From assembly GCF_014084105.1 (NCBI RefSeq), contig NZ_CP048289.1, forward strand, positions 4,969,922-5,033,921: a stretch of 64,000 nt of DNA, written 5' to 3'. Under the pieces are notes generated by a model. The model did not search any database, was not told the origin of the DNA, and saw nothing but the letters and a program-made list of their open reading frames with translations. This DNA is from Streptacidiphilus sp. P02-A3a. Lineage in GTDB: Bacteria; Actinomycetota; Actinomycetes; Streptomycetales; Streptomycetaceae. The position numbers and the translations under genes were made by a program. Positions 1 through 8,252 of the stretch are shown here, in pieces (within the stretch, counting starts at the first letter, position 1; each line of letters starts with the position of its first letter).

Positions 1-672
1 ATCGTGGCGGCCGCGGTCGAACTGCTCGACGCGGTCGGCGAGGACGGGCTGACCTTCCGGGCGCTGACCGAGCGCCTCGCCACCGGGCCCGGGGCGATCT
101 ACTGGCACGTGGCGAACAAGGGCGAGCTGCTCGGCGCCGCGGCCGAGGCCGTGGTCGGCGCGGCGCTGGCGGTCGAGCCCGCCGGGGCCCCGGGCTCGCC
201 GCGGCAGGAGATCCGCGCCCTGGCGCTCGGCCTGTTCCAGGCGATCGAGGAACACCCGTGGCTGGGCACGCAGTTGTCGACGCAGCTGGCCCGCAGTCCC
301 TGGGGGCCGGTGACGCCGCGGATCTTCGAGGGCGTCGGCCGGCGGGTCCGCGCGCTGGGCGTGCCCGAGTCCGGGTGGTTCGCGGCGGTCTCGGTGCTGG
401 TGCACTACATCCTGGGCGCCGCCGGGCAGAACGCCGCGAACACCGCGGGCGCCCGGGCGCTGGGGCCCGGCACGGACCGCGCCGCCTTCCTCGACGGCGT
501 CTCGCGGGCCTGGGAGGCGCTGGACCCCGAGGACTACCCGTTCACCCGGGCGTTCGCGGACCAGCTGCGCGGGCACGACGACCGCGAGCAGTTCCTGGCC
601 GGGGTCGACCTGGTGCTGGCCGGCATCACCGCGCTACAGCTGCCCGGCGACCGGCCCCCACCCACCGTCTGA
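1..672 (+). CDS. TetR-family transcriptional regulator, 5' end cut by window
   Basis: The frame is open from the first base, so the true start lies upstream. The N-terminal part carries the TetR helix-turn-helix: AAVELLDAVGEDGLTFRALT, then the recognition region around GPGAIYWHVANKGELL. The remainder (about residues 65-215) is an all-helical ligand-binding domain of the TetR_C type, with a tryptophan- and histidine-containing core (SGWFAAVSVLVHY). The family represses a nearby or divergent gene and is released by a small ligand. The likely target is upstream, outside the window, because the next gene has its own promoter. Confidence 0.85.
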   Translation: MVAAAVELLDAVGEDGLTFRALTERLATGPGAIYWHVANKGELLGAAAEAVVGAALAVEPAGAPGSPRQEIRALALGLFQAIEEHPWLGTQLSTQLARSPWGPVTPRIFEGVGRRVRALGVPESGWFAAVSVLVHYILGAAGQNAANTAGARALGPGTDRAAFLDGVSRAWEALDPEDYPFTRAFADQLRGHDDREQFLAGVDLVLAGITALQLPGDRPPPTV

Positions 673-702
673 GTTCCCATCTGCCGTACCCCGCAACGGC
701 GT

Positions 703-718
703 TACTCTGTGGCACGTG
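703..718 (+). promoter_or_regulatory. -10 element of a probable leaderless promoter
   Basis: TACTCT (703-708) lies seven bases before the GTG at 716 and no Shine-Dalgarno sequence is present. The spacing puts the transcription start on or next to the start codon, the arrangement of leaderless actinomycete genes. No convincing -35 is visible. Inference from spacing only. Confidence 0.4.
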
Positions 719-1525
719 AGTGAACCCGATGCCCGCTCGTCACTGGACCTGCTCGCCGCCGACCCCACCGGGGCGCGGCTGGACCTGCTGCTGCCCCAGG
801 GCCAGGTGGTGGACGACACCGCGGGCGCCGCGGCCCTGTGGCTCAGCGACGGCGCCGCGGACGCCGCGCTGCTGGCGCGGGCGCACGGCGCGGTGGAGCG
901 GACCGGACTGTGGCCGGTGCTGCTGAACATGGAGGGGATCGAGCTGCCGCCGCGAGCGGAGCAGCCACCGGCCCCCTCCGGCGCCGAGCCCCGGCCCGGC
1001 GCGGAGGCGGTCCTGGCCCAGTGGTCCGTCGGGCTCGAACCCCGCCGGCCGGACCACGACCACCGCGGCTGCGGGACCTGCCTGGCGCTGCTCGAATCGC
1101 GCCGGTCCGAACCGGTCAGCCGGATCACCGCCCGGTGCGACCAGGACCCCGCGCGCACCGCCGCCGCGGTGGCCGGGTACGCGGCGCCCTTCGCGCCGCG
1201 CCTGGCCCTGGTGGCCTGCGCCCGCAGCGCCGACGTGCCGACCGTCCTCGGCTGGGACGGCCCGGCCCGCACCGGTCGCCCGATCGCGCACCACTCGGCC
1301 GTGCTGCGGCGCTGGGAGGAGCGCTACCAGCTGCGGGTCGTCGCGCTCCACGGCGCGGGCCTGGTGTGCAGCGTCGCCTCGCCGCCCAGGACGTTCCAGC
1401 GGGCGCTCGGACTGGCCGTGGACCACCTCGCCTTCTGCCCGGACCTCGCGGGCGAGTTCGAGTCGGTGAACACCCAGGCCGAGGAGCTGGTCGGCACGGC
1501 GCTGTGGTCGTTCCACTGGGACTGA
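716..1525 (+). CDS. DUF4253 domain protein
   Basis: A 269-residue protein. The C-terminal ~120 residues match the DUF4253 pattern: LALVACARSADVPTVLGWDG, then HHSAVLRRWEERYQLRVV, a hydrophobic strand, a proline-rich SPP segment, HLAFCPDL, and a terminal aromatic run ending FHWD. DUF4253 proteins are common in actinomycetes; their function is unknown and they resemble SMI1/KNR4-like immunity proteins in context. The N-terminal half is poorly conserved and alanine-rich. GTG is the start because it follows a -10-like element at leaderless distance. No signal peptide or membrane segment is seen. Confidence 0.75.
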   Translation: MSEPDARSSLDLLAADPTGARLDLLLPQGQVVDDTAGAAALWLSDGAADAALLARAHGAVERTGLWPVLLNMEGIELPPRAEQPPAPSGAEPRPGAEAVLAQWSVGLEPRRPDHDHRGCGTCLALLESRRSEPVSRITARCDQDPARTAAAVAGYAAPFAPRLALVACARSADVPTVLGWDGPARTGRPIAHHSAVLRRWEERYQLRVVALHGAGLVCSVASPPRTFQRALGLAVDHLAFCPDLAGEFESVNTQAEELVGTALWSFHWD

Positions 1526-1553
1526 CCCCCAGGCCCCGGGCGACCGCCCGGGG

Positions 1554-1594
1554 GGGGTGAAGCAGGGCTTGTGGCCGGGGTGAAGCAGGGCTTG
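1554..1594 (+). promoter_or_regulatory. Tandem palindromic operator candidate
   Basis: The 18-mer GGGGTGAAGCAGGGCTTG occurs twice without mismatch (1554-1571 and 1577-1594), offset by 23 bp, about two helical turns. Each copy holds the inverted repeat AAGC-AGG-GCTT. It lies about 70 bp upstream of the lipoprotein start. Two identical palindromes on one face of the helix suggest a cooperative binding site. The regulator is unknown; the LysR gene downstream is one candidate. Confidence 0.45.
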
Positions 1595-1663
1595 CTTCCT
1601 CGGGTCGGGGGCGGTCGGCACAGTGGAGCGGACCACCCCTCCCCCGCCCGACCAGGAGTCACC

Positions 1664-2371
1664 ATGCCCCAGCGGATCACCGCGCCGACCGCCCTGCTCG
1701 TCCTTGGCGCCGTGGTGGGCGCGACCGCGACCGGGTGCGGCGCGACGGCCGCCGCGCGCCCCGGGACCGCGCCCCCCACGACCACGACCACCGCCGCGAC
1801 GGCGACCGCGTCCGCTGCCGCCGCGGGCGGCGGACGCGCGGGCGGCGGGGGCTGGACGCTGAGCGCGCCCGGGTCGGCGGCGGGCCTGGCCCGGTTCCAG
1901 CCGCCCGCCGCCGAGTCGGCGAAGCTGACCCAGTCGCTCGACCGCACCGCCCAGGAGCTGGGCCTGACCGGCAGCACCGTCGAGGCGGTCTACGCCGATC
2001 CCGCCCAGGGCGGCTACCTGGTCTTCGCCGGGCTCAACGGCTCCGGCTACACCCCCTCGGTGCTCGGCCGGATGGCCCAGGTTCCGGCCACCCGGCAGGA
2101 CGGGACCGGGGACCGGATCACCCAGGACTGGCAGCCGACGTCCGCGGGCGACCACGGCGGGCAGGCCGGCTGCCAGGAGACCATGGTCCAGTCCGGCAGC
2201 CTGGCGGTCCTGTCGTCCGCCTGCCTGTGGCTGACCGCGACCACCTTCGGCCTGGTCACCTACTACCCCGACACCGGCAGCGACGACTTCCTGACCAACA
2301 CCCCGGCCGGCGTGGTCGCCCCGCTGATGCGCCAGGTGCGGGACGCCGTCGAGCGGCCCGCCGGTCCGTGA
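1664..2371 (+). CDS. Putative secreted lipoprotein
   Basis: A 235-residue protein beginning MPQRITAPTALLVLGAVVG, followed by a lipobox-like TATGC, so Cys is the likely lipidation site (the -3 residue is Ala, slightly atypical). A Thr/Ala/Gly-rich low-complexity spacer (about residues 30-65) separates the anchor from a globular domain. That domain has two cysteines (GQAGCQETM and SSACLW) that could form a disulfide and an AYA-like TTFGLVTYYPDTGSDDF segment. The ATG at 1664 has AGGAG eight bases upstream, better than the in-frame GTG at 1571. No named family is recognised. Confidence 0.65.
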   Translation: MPQRITAPTALLVLGAVVGATATGCGATAAARPGTAPPTTTTTAATATASAAAAGGGRAGGGGWTLSAPGSAAGLARFQPPAAESAKLTQSLDRTAQELGLTGSTVEAVYADPAQGGYLVFAGLNGSGYTPSVLGRMAQVPATRQDGTGDRITQDWQPTSAGDHGGQAGCQETMVQSGSLAVLSSACLWLTATTFGLVTYYPDTGSDDFLTNTPAGVVAPLMRQVRDAVERPAGP

Positions 2372-2425
2372 TGGACTGTCCCCGGCCGACCGGCCGACCG
2401 AGCGGGCGAACGCCGAGGAGCGGGT

Positions 2426-3391
2426 GTGGATCTGGAGCCCAGGCGGCTCGTCGTGCTGCACACCGTGCAGCAGGCCGGGGGGATCGCCGCCGCCGCGCGG
2501 CTGCTCGGCATCAGCGCGTCGGCCGTCTCCCAGACGCTGCGCCGACTGGAGCGGGAGGCCGGGGCGCCGCTGCTCGACCGGACCGAGGGCCGGGCCGAAC
2601 TCACCCGCGCCGGACTGGCGTTGGCCGCCTACGGGGGCCGGATCGCCGAGGAGCTGGCCGCCGCGGAGCGGGAGCTGGCCGGTACCGGCGCGGCGGGGGT
2701 CCAGGGGCCGGTGTCGATCGGTGCGGTGCTGGCCGTGCTCACCACCCTGGCCGCCCGCGCGACCGCCTCGCTCGCCGAGCGGTATCCGCAGCTGCGGCCG
2801 CGGCTGTGCGAGACCTCCCGCGCGGACGGGCTGCGGGCCCTGCGCCAGGGCGCGCTGGACGTGCTGCTGATCACCGGCGACCAGGAGCACCGGCCGTCCC
2901 CGCCGCCGGACTGCGGCCTGAGGGTCCTCGCCCAGGAGCAGTACCGGGTCGGGGTCCCCAGCGCCTGGGGCGAGCCCCCGGCCGGGGCGGCCGCCTTGGC
3001 GGCCGTGCCCTGGATCGGGGCGCCGGACGGGAGCGCGCGGGCGTGGGCCCACGCCCGGCTGGCCGCCGAGCTCGGGCTGCCGCAGTCGGCGGCCGCGCAC
3101 CGGGCGACCAACTGGTCGGCCGCGGCGGCGATGGTCCGCGCCGGGCTGGGCGCGGTCGTGCTGCCCGGCTCGGTCGCCTCACGCACCGCGGGGCTGACCC
3201 TGCTGCCGGTCCCGGTGCCGGGCACCTTCGAGACCCTGGCCCTGCACCGGCTCACCGCCCCGGGACAGGTCCGCGCCCCGGTGGCGGCGGTGCTGACCCG
3301 GCTGGCCGAGGTCACCTTGGACGTCGCCGAGGAGCTCTCGCGGGCCGGGCTGCTGGAACGCGAACCGGTGGTACGCGCGGTCCTGACCTGA
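2426..3391 (+). CDS. LysR-family transcriptional regulator
   Basis: A 321-residue protein. Residues 1-65 form the winged HTH of LysR regulators (LVVLHTVQQAGGIAAAARLL, then SASAVSQTLRRLEREAG and a DRTEGRAELT wing). Residues 90-300 are the two-lobed periplasmic-binding-like effector domain. The GTG start follows GAGGAG (2416-2421). It is oriented like the lipoprotein gene 54 bp upstream and could be co-transcribed with it. LysR proteins normally regulate a divergent neighbour, but none exists here, so the target is unclear. Confidence 0.85.
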   Translation: MDLEPRRLVVLHTVQQAGGIAAAARLLGISASAVSQTLRRLEREAGAPLLDRTEGRAELTRAGLALAAYGGRIAEELAAAERELAGTGAAGVQGPVSIGAVLAVLTTLAARATASLAERYPQLRPRLCETSRADGLRALRQGALDVLLITGDQEHRPSPPPDCGLRVLAQEQYRVGVPSAWGEPPAGAAALAAVPWIGAPDGSARAWAHARLAAELGLPQSAAAHRATNWSAAAAMVRAGLGAVVLPGSVASRTAGLTLLPVPVPGTFETLALHRLTAPGQVRAPVAAVLTRLAEVTLDVAEELSRAGLLEREPVVRAVLT

Positions 3392-3476
3392 CAGGCCGCT
3401 CCCCCGGACCGGCCCCGCCCCACCGGACCGGTCACGCGGCTGAGGCCGCTCACCTCAACCGCGTGACCCGCACCCC

Positions 3477-3580
3477 GGACAACCCCTGGCAGCAGGCGAC
3501 TCCCAGCGGCGGACAACCCCTGGCGGCAGGCGACTCCTGGTAGCAGGCGGCTCCTAGCAGGGGGCGGCTCCTAGCAGGGG
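3477..3580. repeat. Short tandem repeats at the 3' end of the glycine-rich gene
   Basis: Two imperfect ~32-bp units begin GGACAACCCCTGGC (3478 and 3511) and continue GGCAGGCGACTCC. They are followed by shortened units TAGCAGGCGGCTCC (3541) and TAGCAGGGGGCGGCTCC (3555). The array lies between the convergent LysR and glycine-rich genes and its end overlaps the latter's stop codon. Confidence 0.6.
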
Positions 3581-4194
3581 AGGGTGGAGTGACCGGCCGC
3601 GCCGGTCGCGCCCGTGGCGCCGTCCGTGGTGGCGGTGGCGGCGGTGCCGTCGCCGCCGGGCCGGCCGGGACACACCGGGCTGGCGGCGCCGCCGGCGCCG
3701 CCCGTGCCGCCCGTGTGGCCGCCCCCGGCGGTGGAGGCCCCGCCGTTTCCGCCCCTACCGCCGCCGATGCCGCTGCCGGCGTTCCCGACGCCGCCCACGC
3801 CGCCCTTGCCGCCGGTACCGCCCTGGGTGGCCGCGCCCCCCGAGCCTCCGGCTCCGCCGTTGCCGTTCGCGCCGCCGGCGCCACCGGCGCCACCGGTACC
3901 GCCGATGGACCCGGTGCCGCCGGCGTTGCCGCCGACGCCCCCGTTGCCGCCGTTGCCGTTGGCACCCGAGGCGCCACCGACGCCGCCCAGGCCACCGATG
4001 CCCCCGCTGCTACCGACGCCGTTGGCGCCGTTGCCGCCCGGCGAGCCGATGGCGGGCCGAAGGACGGCGACCCGGGTGTGGGCCGCGGCGGCGCGGCCGC
4101 TGGCAGACGCCGGGCCGGGGGCGATGGTGAGACCGGCCACCGCGATCGCGGCGACCAGCAGAGCGCGGGAGAAAGTGCTGCGCGTAGAGCGCAT
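3571..4194 (-). CDS. Secreted glycine-rich (PGRS-like) protein
   Basis: A 207-residue protein. A cleavable signal peptide (MRSTRSTFSRALLVAAIAVA, then a PASASG cleavage region) is followed from about residue 50 by a long run of GGx/GGAGG/GGNGG triplets with interspersed Ala, Asn, Thr and Val, and a short non-repetitive tail ending in Cys. The composition resembles PGRS domains of mycobacterial PE_PGRS proteins or structural glycine-rich wall proteins, but no PE domain is present. The ATG at 4194 has GAAAGG upstream. The 200-bp upstream region is unusually AT-rich. Likely extracellular or wall-associated; function unknown. Confidence 0.65.
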   Translation of the reverse strand: MRSTRSTFSRALLVAAIAVAGLTIAPGPASASGRAAAAHTRVAVLRPAIGSPGGNGANGVGSSGGIGGLGGVGGASGANGNGGNGGVGGNAGGTGSIGGTGGAGGAGGANGNGGAGGSGGAATQGGTGGKGGVGGVGNAGSGIGGGRGGNGGASTAGGGHTGGTGGAGGAASPVCPGRPGGDGTAATATTDGATGATGAAGHSTLPC

Positions 4195-4414
4195 GAGGTG
4201 CCTTTCGGTTTTTCGCAGCCGGAGATTCTCTCCTCCGACTGACAGGAAACGCCGGTCCGCGATAAATCGGACGAACGCCATAGCAGGATTAATATCCAAG
4301 AAAAGCCGAACCGAAAGGAATTCGTATGTCACAATATGCTCTTTTTGGGCCGTCGCGGCAAGGGCCGTTCGGGTACTTTTCTTCCCGCGCCGCGGGCGAC
4401 CGGGGGCGCCGCGG
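4195..4414. other. AT-rich intergenic region
   Basis: Between the transketolase stop and the glycine-rich gene start the sequence drops well below the local G+C (ATTAATATCC near 4290, ATGTCACAATATGCTC near 4326). It probably carries the promoter of the glycine-rich gene and the transketolase terminator. No gene is seen. Confidence 0.4.
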
Positions 4415-6616
4415 TCAGGGACGGTCGCCGGTCCCGCCCTGGCCGGGGGCGGCGGTCTGCCGCTGTCCGCCGGGGCGCGGGGTCCCGTGGCTGTCGTGGA
4501 CGCTGTCGTGGGCGGCGGCGGCGACCGCCCGGGGGGTGATGCCGAACTCGGTGTAGAGGCGCTGGTAGTCGGCGGAGGCGCCGTAGTGCTCCAGGCTGAC
4601 GATGCGTCCGGCGTCGCCGACCACCTCGCGCCAGCCCTGGCCGACCGCCGCCTCCACACTGACCCGGGCCCTGACCTGCGGGGGCAGTACCTGGTCGCGG
4701 TAGTCGAGGGGCTGGGCGTCGAACCACTCCCGGCAGGGCATCGAGACCACCCGCGCCGCCAGGCCGTCCGCGGCCAGCAGCTCGCGGGCCTCCAGGGCGA
4801 TCTGCACCTCGGAGCCGGTGGCGACCAGGATGACGTCCGGTACCTTGCCGTCCGCCGGGCCGGCCAGGACGTAGCCGCCCCGGGCCGCTTCCCGCGCGGG
4901 GGCGTACTGTCCGCTGTCGCGGTCCAGGACCGGCAGGTTCTGCCGGGAGAGGATCAGCCCGGCGGGCCGGTCGTCGTGCTCCAGGATGGCGCGCCAGCAG
5001 GCGGTGGTCTCGTTGGCGTCGGCGGGGCGCACCACGTCCAGGCCGGGGATGGCGCGCAGCGCGGCGAGGTGTTCGACGGGTTGGTGGGTGGGGCCGTCCT
5101 CGCCCAGGCCGATGGAGTCGTGGGTCCAGATGTAGGTGGCGGGCAGTTTCATCAGCGCGGCCAGGCGGACGGCGGGGCGCATGTAGTCGGAGAAGGTCAG
5201 GAAGGTGCCGCCGTAGGGGCGGGTCAGGCTCTGCAGGGCGATGCCACCCAGGACCGCGCCCATGGCGTGCTCGCGGATGCCGAAGTGCAGGGTGCGGCCG
5301 TAGGGGCCGCCCTTCCAGTCCTTGGTCTGGCGGTCGGCCGGGACGAAGGAGGGCTCGCCGTCCATGGTGGTGTTGTTGCTCCCGGCCAGGTCGGCCGAGC
5401 CGCCCCACAGTTCCGGCAGCACCGGTGCCAGCGCGGACAGGACCTCGCCGGAGGCGGCGCGGGTGGCCATGCCCTTGGCGTCGGCCGCGAAGACCGGCAG
5501 GACGTCGGTCCAGCCCTCGGGCAGCCGCTGCGCCTGGAGCCGGTCCAGCAGCGCGGCGCGCTCGGGGTTGTCCGTGCGCCAGGCCGCGAAGGCCCGGTTC
5601 CACGCGGTGTGGGCCTGGTGGCCGCGGTCGGCGGCCTGGCGGGTGCGGGCCAGGACCTGGTCCTCGACGGTGAAGTGCTGGGCCGGGTCGAAGCCCAGCA
5701 GGGTCTTGGTGGCGGCGATCTCGTCCTCGCCCAGCGCCGAGCCGTGTGCCTTGCCGCTGTTCTGCTTGGTGGGGGCGGGCCAGCCGATCAGGGTGCGCAG
5801 CATGATCAGCGAGGGGCGGCCGGTCTCCGCGCGGGCGGCCTCGATCGCGCTCAGCAGCGCGTCGACGTCCTCGACGTAGGCGCCGGTGCGGGTCCAGTCG
5901 ACGCTCTGCACGTGCCAGCCGTAGGCGGCGAAGCGGGCCGGGACGTCCTCGCTGAAGGAGACGTCGGTGTCGTCCTCGATCGAGATGTGGTTGGAGTCGT
6001 AGAAGACCACCAGGTCGCCCAGTTCCTGGTGGCCGGCCAGGGAGGCGGCCTCGCTGGTGACGCCCTCCATCATGTCGCCGTCGGAGGCGATGACGTAGAC
6101 GTGGTGGTCGAAGGGGCTGGTACCGGGTTCGGCGTCGGGGTCCAGCAGGCCGCGTTCGCGGCGCGCGGCCATCGCCATGCCCACCGCGCTGGCCAGGCCC
6201 TGGCCCAGCGGTCCGGTGGTGATCTCCACGCCGCGGGTGTGCCGGTGCTCCGGGTGCCCGGGCGTGGCCGAGCCCCAGGTGCGGTAGGCCCGCAGGTCCG
6301 AGAGCTCCAGGCCGTAGCCGGTGAGGTAGAGCTGGATGTAGAGGGTCAGGCTGGAGTGTCCGCAGGAGAGCACGAACCGGTCCCGTCCCAGCCACCGGTC
6401 GTCGTTCGGGTCGTGCCGCATCACGTTCTGGAACAGCAGCTGTGCCAGCGGGGCCAGGCTCATCGCCGTCCCGGGGTGGCCGTTGCCGACCTTCTGCACC
6501 GCGTCGGCCGCCAGCAGCCGCACCGTGTCCACCGCCCGCACGTCCACCGCGTCCCAGCCGGCCCGCTCGGCCACCGGCCGCGCCAGTGCCTTGTCCCGCT
6601 CGAATCCGTTCCCCAT
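4415..6616 (-). CDS. tkt: Transketolase
   Basis: A 733-residue transketolase, which moves two-carbon ketol units between sugar phosphates in the pentose phosphate pathway using thiamine diphosphate and a divalent metal. Visible motifs: the substrate His in GNGHPGT, the [10 protein letters not shown] segment, the cofactor motif [19 protein letters not shown] continuing to YDSNHISI, and the catalytic Glu in [10 protein letters not shown]. The C-terminal domain ends near [10 protein letters not shown], followed by an extra polar Gly/Pro/Gln tail of ~30 residues. ATG follows GAAAGG. It stands alone rather than beside tal/zwf, so it is probably a second transketolase copy. Confidence 0.95.
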   Translation of the reverse strand: MGNGFERDKALARPVAERAGWDAVDVRAVDTVRLLAADAVQKVGNGHPGTAMSLAPLAQLLFQNVMRHDPNDDRWLGRDRFVLSCGHSSLTLYIQLYLTGYGLELSDLRAYRTWGSATPGHPEHRHTRGVEITTGPLGQGLASAVGMAMAARRERGLLDPDAEPGTSPFDHHVYVIASDGDMMEGVTSEAASLAGHQELGDLVVFYDSNHISIEDDTDVSFSEDVPARFAAYGWHVQSVDWTRTGAYVEDVDALLSAIEAARAETGRPSLIMLRTLIGWPAPTKQNSGKAHGSALGEDEIAATKTLLGFDPAQHFTVEDQVLARTRQAADRGHQAHTAWNRAFAAWRTDNPERAALLDRLQAQRLPEGWTDVLPVFAADAKGMATRAASGEVLSALAPVLPELWGGSADLAGSNNTTMDGEPSFVPADRQTKDWKGGPYGRTLHFGIREHAMGAVLGGIALQSLTRPYGGTFLTFSDYMRPAVRLAALMKLPATYIWTHDSIGLGEDGPTHQPVEHLAALRAIPGLDVVRPADANETTACWRAILEHDDRPAGLILSRQNLPVLDRDSGQYAPAREAARGGYVLAGPADGKVPDVILVATGSEVQIALEARELLAADGLAARVVSMPCREWFDAQPLDYRDQVLPPQVRARVSVEAAVGQGWREVVGDAGRIVSLEHYGASADYQRLYTEFGITPRAVAAAAHDSVHDSHGTPRPGGQRQTAAPGQGGTGDRP

Positions 6617-6976
6617 GCCACAGCCCTTTCGCCGTCAGTCGCCCACGTCATCGCCCACGCCGTCCGCGCACCCGCGCGGCCGCCGCCCGTCGGCGCCGCG
6701 GGCGGCCGGTCGCTCCTGGGCCTGCCCGCGCGACACGGCGGGACGGGTGCGGTGCTGCCAGGGCGCGTACCCGCGACCCGTGCGGCAACGCCTGCGGCGA
6801 GGTGCCGTTCCCGGACAGCACGGGAACGGCGCCCGGCCGCCGGCGCGAGGGGCGCCGGGCCCGTCCGCGTCACCCCCAGCTTCCTGTCCATCGGATCCGC
6901 TGGCGCGCGGATACCACCATCCGGGCCACGGCGGCATCGGCGCGCTCAGCGCGCGGCCGGGCCGGACGGGGGTGGG
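6617..6976. other. Intergenic region between divergent transketolase and ArsR genes
   Basis: About 360 bp of high-GC sequence with no supportable gene. It must hold the transketolase promoter; no consensus -10/-35 pair could be chosen. GC-rich open frames run through it on both strands but lack ribosome binding sites and recognisable similarity. Confidence 0.4.
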
Positions 6977-6992
6977 ATCGAGATATCGTGAT
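6977..6992 (+). promoter_or_regulatory. ArsR operator, copy 1 (autoregulation)
   Basis: ATCGAGATATCGTGAT is an imperfect palindrome (12 of 16 positions symmetric) 30 bp before the ArsR start. The same motif with the same spacing recurs at 7377-7392 before the quinone reductase gene, giving the consensus ATCGNGATATNNNGAT. Confidence 0.6.
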
Positions 6993-7022
6993 GTGTTGAT
7001 CGCCCGCTGAGAGGAGTGGCCG

Positions 7023-7355
7023 GTGGCCGTGCCCGAGGGACCGGATCCGCAGGACCTGGTGGAGGTGTTCAAGGCGCTGGCCAACCCCGCCCGGCTGCAG
7101 ATCATGGCCTGGCTGAAGGACCCCGAGGCGCACTTCGAGGCGTACCAGCCGATCGCGGACCGCCGGTCGGTCGGCGTGTGCGTCACCCACATCCAGGCGA
7201 AGCTGGGACTCGCCCAGTCGACCGTCTCCAGCTACATGGGCACGCTCGAACGCGCGGGACTGGTACGGCCGACCCGGATCGGCAAGTGGACCCACTACCG
7301 GCGCGACGAGGAGCGGCTGGCACGACTCGCCCGCGAGATCGGCACCGCCCTGTGA
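7023..7355 (+). CDS. ArsR-family helix-turn-helix regulator
   Basis: A 110-residue winged-HTH repressor. It shows FKALANPARLQIMAWL (helix 1-2), a recognition helix around LGLAQSTVSSYMGTLERAGL, and a wing RIGKWTHYRRDEE. A single Cys (GVCVTHIQ) precedes the recognition helix, where ArsR-type redox or metal sensors often place theirs. GTG at 7023 follows GAGGAG. It lies 48 bp upstream of the flavodoxin-fold reductase gene, and both carry the same operator. This arrangement matches quinone/thiol-responsive regulator-oxidoreductase pairs. The effector is not known. Confidence 0.85.
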   Translation: MAVPEGPDPQDLVEVFKALANPARLQIMAWLKDPEAHFEAYQPIADRRSVGVCVTHIQAKLGLAQSTVSSYMGTLERAGLVRPTRIGKWTHYRRDEERLARLAREIGTAL

Positions 7356-7369
7356 CCACACCCATCCCA

Positions 7370-7397
7370 TTGACGCATCGGGATATGTCGATATGAT
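7370..7397 (+). promoter_or_regulatory. Promoter with embedded ArsR operator
   Basis: TTGACG (7370-7375) and TATGAT (7392-7397) are separated by 16 bp. The spacer contains the palindrome ATCGGGATATGTCGAT (7377-7392), matching the site before the ArsR gene. A start 7 bases after the -10 falls on the ATG at 7404, and there is no Shine-Dalgarno sequence, so the transcript is probably leaderless. A repressor bound here would block RNA polymerase directly. Confidence 0.65.
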
Positions 7398-7403
7398 CTG
7401 GTC

Positions 7404-8081
7404 ATGTCGAAGCCCGATGACGCGCGCACCGCGCTGATCGTCCACGCCCACCCCGAGCCAGGCTCGTTCAGCACCGCCCAGATGTCCACCGCGGCGCGGG
7501 CGCTGCGCGAGGCCGGGTACGCGGTCGACGTGCTGGACCTGTACGCCGAGGGGTGGTCCCCGGTGCTGGACCGCGACGGCTTCGCGGCCGAGGGCTACTT
7601 CAAGCCCCAGGCCGAGCAGTTGCGCGCGGTCCGTGAGGAGACGCTGGACCCCCGCGTCCAGGACCACCTCGACCGGGTGCTCGCCGCCGACCTGCTCGTC
7701 TTCTCGTTCCCGCTGTGGTGGTTCTCGGTGCCCGCCATCCTCAAGGGCTGGGTGGACCAGGTCTTCGTGATGGGCGCGGCCTTCGGCGGCGACCACGGCA
7801 TCTTCGAGCAGGCCGCGCTCAGCGGCAGGCGGGCGATGCTGCTGCTGACCACCGGCGGCTCCCGGGAGTCGTTCCAGCCCGGCGGCGCCCTCGGGTCGCT
7901 GCACGACTTCCTGTTCCACATCCACCGCGGCATGTTCGAGTTCGTCGGCTACCGGCCTCTGGAACCGGTGGTCACCTACGGCCCGGCCCACCTGAGCGAC
8001 CAGGAACGGGCCCAGGCCCTGGCGGCGGTCAGGCACCGCGTCACCCTCGCCGCAGCGCTCCCGCGCCTCACGGCCCGCTGA
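7404..8081 (+). CDS. NAD(P)H:quinone oxidoreductase, flavodoxin fold (NQO1/KefF type)
   Basis: A 225-residue flavoprotein. The N-terminal LIVHAHPEPGSFSTA is the phosphate-binding loop of NQO1/MdaB-type enzymes. FSFPLWWFSVPAILKGWVDQ is the family's signature segment, and LLLTTGGSRESF contacts the isoalloxazine. Such enzymes reduce quinones or other electrophiles with NAD(P)H and FMN/FAD in the cytoplasm. Operator and promoter architecture place it under the ArsR regulator immediately upstream. Its last codons lie inside the first copy of a direct repeat that recurs at 11651. Confidence 0.88.
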   Translation: MSKPDDARTALIVHAHPEPGSFSTAQMSTAARALREAGYAVDVLDLYAEGWSPVLDRDGFAAEGYFKPQAEQLRAVREETLDPRVQDHLDRVLAADLLVFSFPLWWFSVPAILKGWVDQVFVMGAAFGGDHGIFEQAALSGRRAMLLLTTGGSRESFQPGGALGSLHDFLFHIHRGMFEFVGYRPLEPVVTYGPAHLSDQERAQALAAVRHRVTLAAALPRLTAR

Positions 8082-8107
8082 CGCCCCCGTCGCGGCGCGG
8101 GGTCGGC
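8055..8107. repeat. Left copy of ~53-bp direct repeat bracketing the accessory cassette
   Basis: Starts GCGCTCCCGCGCCTCAC and runs through the reductase stop codon (TGACGCCCCC) into a GC-rich inverted repeat (GCCCCCGTCGCGGCGCGGGG) that may be a terminator. The copy at 11651-11703 differs at about four positions. Confidence 0.75.
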
Positions 8108-8252
8108 GGCCCCGGCGGGGGCTTTCGGCCTTCTCTCGTGATCGACTATTCGAGGACGGGAATATCCGCGTTTCGGCATGGACGCACCGCCGCACCGTCC
8201 GTAGCGTCGTCCGCGTGGCCGGGAAGTCCCCGGCCGGCCAAGGGGGTTGGAC

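Noticed and set aside
740..3100. A 786-codon open frame on the minus strand opposite DUF4253, lipoprotein and LysR genes
   Set aside because: It is the antisense shadow of GC-rich genes; no ribosome binding site, repetitive Arg/Gly/Pro composition and no recognisable domain.
3614..6991. An 1,125-codon plus-strand frame across the glycine-rich gene and transketolase
   Set aside because: It is antisense to a certain transketolase; composition is Gly/Val/Gln-rich noise.
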